A stretch of DNA of 64,000 bases from positions 2,496,169 through 2,560,168 of the forward strand of contig WIUZ02000004.1 in NCBI GenBank assembly GCA_015956445.1, written 5' to 3'. Under the pieces are notes generated by a model. It ran no database searches, had not been told where the DNA came from, and saw only the letters and a list, made by a program, of their open reading frames with translations. Positions 57,540 through 64,000 of the stretch are shown one piece after another; positions within the stretch are counted from its first letter, which is position 1, and every line of letters starts with the position of its first letter. The translations under genes and the position numbers were made by a program. This stretch comes from Thelephora terrestris. Its lineage: Eukaryota; Basidiomycota; Agaricomycetes; Thelephorales; Thelephoraceae.

Positions 57540-58750
57540 TTACGTGGGCATCATGCACAAGGCTGAATAAGTCAACGTCCACGAGAAAACAACTGCCCTA
57601 CAACGTGGGGTAATGCAGGTATGCCCTAGTCCTGAGAAAAATCCGTCGCGGAAAGTCGAGGATTCTGGAACGCAGATGGTTTGCTTTGCGTGTTCGAGCC
57701 CTCTCCTTCTTTGCGGCTGCGGCATTGAATCGGAGCGCGTCCGTAGCCCGTCTACCCGTCGTTCGAAGTTTGATGCCATCCCCTGCTGTCGCTCCCAGAA
57801 CTCTTCGCTCGTCATCCCCAATGTCTGTTTACCCTACCCATGTCAAGTCCCTTCACGGTCTCTTCATCCTTGTCCTTTACCGCATGCTCCGTAACGTCCC
57901 GTCTCGATTTTGGCGTTGAGCTCCCTGTTCAGCGGCAGTCGCGGTGACACCCTCGCGTTCATCGAAAGGTTCGTTCTGGATCTGCAGTGATCAGAAGCGA
58001 TTACCGAGGACGAGGAGGACAAGTCTCCGCCGACAGAGCGGTGGTTTCGTGACTTCCTAATCAAGCACATTTTCCGAAAATGGCCTCGGAGAAATTCTTC
58101 AACTTGGCCGCTCGCTCGTTACCAACTTCGGGGTGCATTGCCCCCCTCGTGTTGACGCCCCAGGAGCGCTGTCGCCATAGAGCTTCCGGGACACACGAAA
58201 GTGTCTGGATATGGTGAAGTGCGGTTACGATTTGATACATCCTACGTAGGGTTCAACCAATTTTGTCGGCGACAGGCTGAGTTTCAATTCCACTTACGAC
58301 TTGCGGGGGATGCTGGGAATATACACACCACCGTTCTTGCTGGGTGAGGCATAGTCGAGCCCGGGAGTGTCGATCAAGACAACAAGACGACCGGCTGGAT
58401 CGAAAGCGTCCGCAACTTGAGTCGTGTTTGAGCAAGATTGTAACTTTTGCTAATATTAGGTTTGCCTGAGATTGATGAATAGTGTATATGGTGGCAGGGC
58501 AAGCTGGAAGACGTGTGATGAGCTTCCTTTGCGATCCACAGGTAAAGCAGGAGGAAGACAATACCCACGAAAGAATTTCTCTTTCCCCGTTGCACCATGA
58601 CTCCGTCGAATAAGATAAATCGGCCGATCGTCTGGAGTTCGATGAGTTCGATGAGGAGCGAAGTAAGTTGAAGGTCCAGGAGACGTGGACGATGGAGATG
58701 AACGCAGAAAACGTGAAACCGTGATGCTGCGGTCGCTTCGGGGACATCGA
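57540..58750 (-). pseudogene. G-domain GTPase copy d (decayed)
   Basis: Minus-strand remnants: VVLIDTPGLDYASPSKNG-type G3 near 58330-58390 with the canonical DTPG kept, an FNLAARS/FSEAIFGK-like piece near 58060-58110, and PLSRNELNAK and SERVSP tail pieces near 57900-57960. Large internal deletions and frame changes. It has the best G3 motif of copies b-d but is otherwise the most eroded. Confidence 0.55.
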
Positions 58751-59249
58751 TCCGCAAGGACTACCTCTAGGGTGCCCTGAGTAGCTGCTTCAAAAGCACC
58801 TGCATCCTACAAGGGGTGCGGTAGGACGTAGTTTCATGTGCGAGAACGCCCGAGGACATGGCTACGAAAGACCTGGACCCCCAGCGCTCGTCTAGCATAT
58901 CTTGATCTGCCCTGTTCGAAGAGAGCGGTGGCGCGTGAGTGGGTACCGCACGAAGGCTGACTTGAGAATGCGTCTGGAGACCTTCCTCCTTGACGGCCTC
59001 CCCACCCATTCGCTTGCGGCCATCAACGTTGGGAGCAGCGGCGGTCGGATCTGTGAGTCGATGAAGAATACGCCTGGAGACCCTCAGAAAGTGGAACTTG
59101 AGGATATTGAGTGCAGAGAAAATAGGGCGATGCAACTAGGAGAAGGAGAGTTTCTTGCTCTGACGAAAGTCTTCCAGACGGGACCTAGCATTCTGCACGC
59201 TGAGTGTTGGCTTGAGGTGCGAAAAACGCCAGGGGTTCCACGTGTTCCT

Positions 59250-59340
59250 TTATCTGCGCCTATCTACGCCAAATCAGCGACAGCATGGGACCGCGAGAAT
59301 TCCTCAGTGTACACCCGGGGCGCAGGCGAGGTTAATCAGG
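59250..59340 (+). pseudogene. NWD exon-1 relic d fused to ACS
   Basis: ATGGGACCGCGAGAATTCCT at 59284 corresponds to the NWD start (MG.REFL). It runs about 50 bp, to GGTTAATCAGGCCTT, then changes abruptly at about 59341 to sequence from the middle of ACS (GTCCGGACACTGGGTCGAG). The junction removes the NWD body, the spacer and the ACS 3' third. Confidence 0.6.
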
Positions 59341-60850
59341 CCTTGTCCGGACACTGGGTCGAGAATGACTGGCTCGATGCCGAAGGAGGGTGCAGTAGCA
59401 GATCCTGGTTTGGTTCCAAAGGCAACAGGGAATGGCGTTATCGTGATCGGTCCGGTCTCGGCGTGCCACCGTGTGTCGACGATGGCACATTGCTTCTTTT
59501 CGACGTGCTCGTCACACCAATCCCAAGCTTCGGAGTTGATGGGTTCACCGACAGTGGCATACCCAGCACTCGAGCCGTGCTGAGGTCAACTTGGGTGTGG
59601 CGTTCACCGAGACGACGAAGGAGACGGATGGCGGTGAGAGCAGTATAGAAATGAGCTATCTTGTGTTTCTCGACGACCTGCCAATAACGGGATGGAATAG
59701 GGTAGATAGTGGTAGACTCGAAGACGGTGGTGGTGACACCGTTGAGAAGGGGACCTTAGACGATGTATCTGATCGGATATGAGACGAGAAGACGCAGTGG
59801 TGTAAGATAGACAACATACAAGTGACCGGTGACCTAGCCGACATCGGCCATGCATGCGAACCTGTCCTCCCGGGGTGGACAACAGAGGCGTACTTGACGG
59901 TCAGTGGGGCTCCGAGAAAGCATCCAACAGCAGTGTGGACGACTCCCTTTCGATAGATCCAGAGGCCTAGGAACGTCGAGGAGCACTGTCAGTGACAGTG
60001 TATGGATGGGGGATAAGCTTCCGATACTCACGTGAAGGATGAACAACGGGTCTTCAGCAGACATAACCTCTGACGGATAGTAGCTTGGGACCTCAATGGT
60101 CTCTTCACGCCAGCGCTTGTCGCGACCCTTGGTCCAGGAAACAGTGTTTCCGGTCCTCCTCTGGACAAACCATGCTTGAGAGCGGCATCAACGATAGCCT
60201 CGGTCGCAATAGCCTTTCCACCCGTCTGTCCTCAACGGTAGTGATCAAAGCGCGGGATTTGCAATCCCTGATGTGGTCCCGAAGCGACTCGACGGAGTGA
60301 ACGACACCGATAGGAGCGAAGGCTAGAAATGTGGCAACAGCGTGTTCGGTCGCGGGAGTGTAGACGGAGAGGGTGTTGCTATTCTTTGAGCCCATAGCCT
60401 TGAGGACGTTGAGTGCGCTGCAAACTTTGTGGAGAAGTTGAGTGTTAGTGTTTCGCAGCCTTCGCCCGGTCCATCGGCTTCGTGCGTGATCGCGGTCTAC
60501 TCAAAGAAAATGTGTGCGCGTTTGCGATGAAATGTACAGTTGCGGAACGAATGGGGAGTGATGTCGCATTGAGTTACTGCATGGTTGAGGACGCTGAGAT
60601 TGTTGGCAATGACCGACAACACGGTCGCCGAAGCTGAACCGCTGACCGATGGGCGAGATGTACAAAAATTCGTTCGATACGACCTTTATCGAGGTAGATA
60701 TGAACCCATTGGTCGATGAATGTGTATGAGGCGTTCAATGAGGCCGCCTTCGTGGAACCAGTCTATGAGATCCGTCTCGAAGCTACCAGAACGAACAGTC
60801 TTGAACGGATGAACCCAGTAGAGTTTCTCTAGCGATCTGTAGGCGTAATA
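59341..60850 (-). pseudogene. Acetyl-CoA synthetase relic d
   Basis: It starts inside the codons for DPVSG and runs through the ACS core to the N-terminal region: SEDPLFIL-type [44 protein letters not shown] and ESLRDHIRDCKSRALIT. The Tyr codon is intact (LSVYTP, near 60360), unlike ACSb and ACSc. Multiple indels. It groups with ACSa rather than with the SEG copies. Confidence 0.75.
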
Positions 60851-61714
60851 ATCTTCACTGTGGGGTGGGGCATAGGCAGGTGGATAACGGACGTACCTTC
60901 GTCTGAGTCCTCCCCAGCATTCTTTTCGTGGTGACCACGATGGTCCCGATATTCAGACCAACGTGTGGCTTTTTATTGGTCCTTAGCGCGAGGGACGATG
61001 GGTTGAGTCGGAATGGATTTATGGTGAGAATCGGCCATTGCTGGTGAACGAACAGCGGTGGAAGGAAAGGACAGGTGTCATCGATTCATTCGCAAGCCGG
61101 AACCGAGAGCGGTACCGTCCACGTTCATGTGAGGACCTGTGAGGACTCGATTAATACAATCCCTCAATTGTCTCCGTCCTGTTCCCTGGCGATCGTAGTC
61201 CGAATTATTTAACATCCGTGGATGGATCACAGAGAATCGAAATTTCTATTCCTACGAGCCCCGGTTTTCTATTGAATCGAGAACCGCATTGAAACTTGAG
61301 CCGCGTACTATTCCCTTGGATTACCATCCATCACCCTGGCTAAGCAAACGATCTCCTAATTTCACCCATTGCACCAAAAGAAATCCGCTGCCAAATTCAC
61401 GAATGCTGCCAACGCCTTCGCAGCGAAGCGCTCGTGAGAAACTCATCGCCAGAAAACGCCATGAGATCGCGTATATACATGGGCTCCCACTGCGAGTTCA
61501 TGATAAAGTACCGCAGAATGAAGGAAAAATCGTGGCAAGCTATTGTCCATATTCCGACCAGCCCGGCTTGTAATCACCAGAGCCAGAGAGTGACGACAGT
61601 CGGTCGGATGTTCAATTGAATCGATACGCGATCGTGAAGGCTGTAGTAGGCGCTGGCCAAGACCACGATGATCTCCTTCCGAACTCTCCTCCCCTCACGC
61701 CCTTCTCAAAGCAT
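60851..61714. other. ACSd/Uh divergent spacer
   Basis: It matches 576-1254. No supported gene; the ORF at 61289-61573 is a chance frame over the conserved upstream block. Confidence 0.4.
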
Positions 61715-62640
61715 CCTCACCTATCTCGCGCGTTAACTTGTTGATGTGGCTCCCCAGCGATCATCGTTTCTCCCCGCAACCACACGGAGTCCACAAACTC
61801 CAAGAAGCACCGTTTGACACCCAAACAGTTTTGTGAGGTCACGAACCACTGGAGAAGCCGCGCAGAAGTCTTGTATCGGAGAAGACCAGGCGGACGGCCT
61901 CAACAAGGATTGCTTCAACGCGACACGCTTGCGCTCCGCCAAGAAAACCGCCTGCCGCGTTCAGAACGACCTCACTCTTCGCTTCCAGCAAGATTGGTCG
62001 GTCTTGGCTACTCACTCCACTCGGCGCCATCGAAACCCATGGGGGAACGGCGGTTTGACCTACACTGGTGTCTCGCACACCAGCGCTGGCCAGACTGACT
62101 GGACTCTCCCACGTCGACCCAGTTGTCGACGGCTGCGCGGTCTATGACGGTGGAGAGTATTGTTATCAGAAGGATCCACGGCCACGGGCATTTGAGATCT
62201 CTCTCGCAGACGTCTGAACAAAGTTTCGCAAGCCTAAGCAACGTACGTGACAATCAAGCCTTCGTTTCTTCATCCGTCGGGTGCTTATCAGAGCCTCTTC
62301 TTACAGGCAAGGCTCGTGGTCATGAACTTCTCCCATCCGTCTTCGAGTGTCTTCCGTCCTGCCATCCGAAGCCGGAGAGCCATCTTTCAATCACGAGTTC
62401 GAGACCACGTCTCACAGCTGGGATGCCGTGACTTCCGATGACCTCAGCGTCTTCAGCGTGGAGGACTGGAAAGATCTCGAGTCCGCCTACACCCACGACA
62501 CGCTCGATTAAGAGTTGGACCGGGACCTGAAGCTCCTTCGAATGACTCGAAATGATTCGGATTCCAGCGCTTCCTCCCCTTCCACGACTTCCCCGCAGAG
62601 GACATACGCTCAGACCCTTGTCAACGAGGAGGGACATACG
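61715..62640 (+). pseudogene. U-family copy h
   Basis: Close to copy a: HTESTNSKKHRLTPKQFCEVT, GEDQADGLNKDCFNATRLRS, VQNDLTLRFQQDWSVLATHST, LTYTGVSHTSAGQTDW, then QKDPRPRAFEISLADV ending in TGA. The second intron (about 62243-62307) and exon 2 (SWDAVTSDDLSVFSVEDWKDLESAYTHD, then TAA at 62509) follow. A small deletion after GQTD and two stops disable it. Confidence 0.55.
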
Positions 62641-63429
62641 GACGAACGTCACGATTGAGTCGACGTACATCCAGCGTGTGCTTATTGATTTGTGGGCATT
62701 GTCGTTTCTCTTAAGTCGTACGACATCGCTTGAGTTTGAAGATACTATTCTCCACCTAAGGTTGATTAACTTTACTGAGACCCTTGGTTGCGTTGATGAA
62801 CCTTTCTTTGCGGAGTAGACGCACTGTTTTTGACCCGAGCGCATTGATACTATGACCTTGGAGTTGTTTCAACTACAATCTAATAGCATCTCTCGTGATT
62901 AGATACCATCTGAAACAAGTCGATCGCTTCGTTCGTCTGTTGGTTGCGTGTGCGGACTCGCCGAACTCCCGGCGATGGTCGACCTTGGAGGATTTATCCT
63001 GAGCTGTACTACGTCGTGAGGAGCATTCAGCTACTTAGGGTCTCAGGTTCTCATTTCTAGAGCCAGCAGCGGATCTGGCCACCAAACGCAACAGAGAGCC
63101 TCGTACCGCTGTCAAGACTGACGACTGGAATCCGTTAACCGAAATCTACTGAAACCAAGGTGAATTGTGTCGCCTTTCATGTAAGCGCCAGAATTCAGTG
63201 CCTTACATCGACTGAGTCTGTGATTTCTGTTGCGCTTCACTGAATAGACGCAGGATTCCTCACAGCCATTCTATCGTGTGCTGTCGGCTTTTTCACATGG
63301 AACCATGATTTTGATAAAATACTATGTGCGCAGTTTCGTGCGAGTTTCCGAATGTTTCACACGAGCACCACATACGAGGCTGACCGTAGAGGAAATGAAA
63401 TAAAAAACAGCCCCACAAGTCGACGACAT
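62641..63429. other. Uh-GTPase e spacer
   Basis: Counterpart of 2138-2882. No supported gene. Confidence 0.4.
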
Positions 63430-64000
63430 CGAGGTACGCTGCGATCCCCCGTCTCAGAGACGGTTGAGAATTCTATCCTGTCTGTGTCCTCGAGCTTTCT
63501 CCGTCCGGAGTGTGTCCTTGATCTCGTTGATCTGTAGCTTGTAGTCGGGTGCCATCCTCTTGCTGTCATCCAATAACCTTCGACCTTCATTTGCAGCCTC
63601 TGGATTTCCACGCCCAGTTCCCTCCTGCTCCAAAACCCTCTCTGAGCACCCGCATTTTCCTCTCTCAATTTGGGCGTTAAGCTCCTTGTTCAGCTCCTCG
63701 CCGGCGGCAATGTCGGGGACGGCCTTGCCTTCATCGACAGAGCCCTTCTGGATGTGGAGCGGCAAGGGGTTTACACCGAAGGATGAGGACGGACGTTTTT
63801 TTCCGCCGAGAGAGCGGTATTCTCGTGACGTTCCATCCGAGCGCCATCGTCGAGAACGGGCTTCGAAGTCATCCTCCTCTTCAGCTCGGCCTCACGTTCC
63901 TTACCGACCTCCGACGTCCACTTGCCCCCACATTTGGGTGACAATGAGACTTATGCAGAGCATGTCGCCGCAGAGCTCCCGGAACATCTCACGGTTCCCT
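63430..64000 (-). pseudogene. G-domain GTPase copy e, partial at window edge
   Basis: Minus strand: coiled-coil tail ending near 63460 (RRELGVEIQRLQMKVEGYW, YKLQINEIKDTLR), AAGEELNKELNAQIER near 63700, LPLHIQKGSVDEGKAV near 63750, then toward the window end pieces of ARSRRWRSDGT- and DVGKEREAELKRR-like G-domain sequence. It is closest to copy a. Frame breaks occur near 63610 and 63800. The G domain lies beyond the window. Confidence 0.65.

Noticed and set aside
1-64000. RIP-type mutation as the cause of pseudogenes
   Set aside because: Stops arise from mixed changes (TAC to TAA, GGA to TGA) and many indels, with no global C-to-T skew visible by eye; GC content stays ordinary.
1-64000. tRNA or rRNA genes
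   Set aside because: No cloverleaf with a convincing T-loop GGTTCRANNCC and paired acceptor stem was found by eye; isolated GGTTCGA strings lie within ACS or spacer sequence.

Overview
The window looks like part of the genome of a filamentous basidiomycete, most likely an agaricomycete mushroom. Introns are 45-80 nt with GT(A/G)NG donors and YAG acceptors. The recognisable genes are a NACHT-WD40 (NLR-like) family, an AIG1/G-domain GTPase family, acetyl-CoA synthetase copies, a Plavaka-type (Tnp2/CACTA-like) transposase and a Helitron PIF1 helicase. No prokaryotic signals, rRNA, convincing tRNA or CRISPR were found.

The main structure is a degenerate tandem gene array interrupted by one large insert. 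The array repeats a basic order: acetyl-CoA synthetase (ACS, minus strand), an unidentified two-exon family called U here (plus), a G-domain GTPase (minus) and an NLR-like NACHT-WD40 gene (NWD, plus). Two NWD genes read as complete spliced genes: NWD1 (4774-9190, 7 exons, 1368 aa) and NWD2 (42421-47132, 8 exons, 1445 aa). Every ACS, U and GTPase copy I could read is broken by stops, frameshifts or deletions. Three further NWD loci survive only as exon 1 (about 37.7, 54.1 and 59.3 kb). A segment of about 10 kb (31.16-41.6 kb) is repeated at 47.6-57.4 kb, one copy on each side of NWD2. A stop codon shared by ACSb and ACSc, where ACSa and ACSd keep Tyr, shows that the ACS was already dead when this segment duplicated.

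Between about 9.64 and 31.16 kb the NWD-ACS spacer is split by about 21.5 kb that the equivalent spacer after NWD2 (47.13-47.97 kb) lacks. The insert carries a multi-exon unknown gene (minus, 10.3-12.1 kb), an Arg/Ser-rich gene (plus, 13.4-14.3 kb), the Plavaka transposase (14.4-17.6 kb), a 159-bp tandem repeat, three LTR-like promoter modules (about 18.77, 20.46 and 23.47 kb), a broken ORF (18.8-20.0 kb), an intact four-exon coiled-coil gene (21.2-22.5 kb), a disordered probable host gene (24.5-26.5 kb), a decayed SEC12-like fragment (26.7-27.7 kb) and a truncated Helitron helicase (28.2-30.7 kb). Both ends carry GTTGGTCAAA-type inverted repeats.

Biologically this looks like a birth-and-death locus of a fungal innate-immunity or allorecognition type: NLR-like sensors whose NACHT and WD40 exons stay similar while their N-terminal exons diverge, embedded among relics of GIMAP/AIG1-like GTPases. 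The immune role is inferred from the families; nothing in the sequence proves it.
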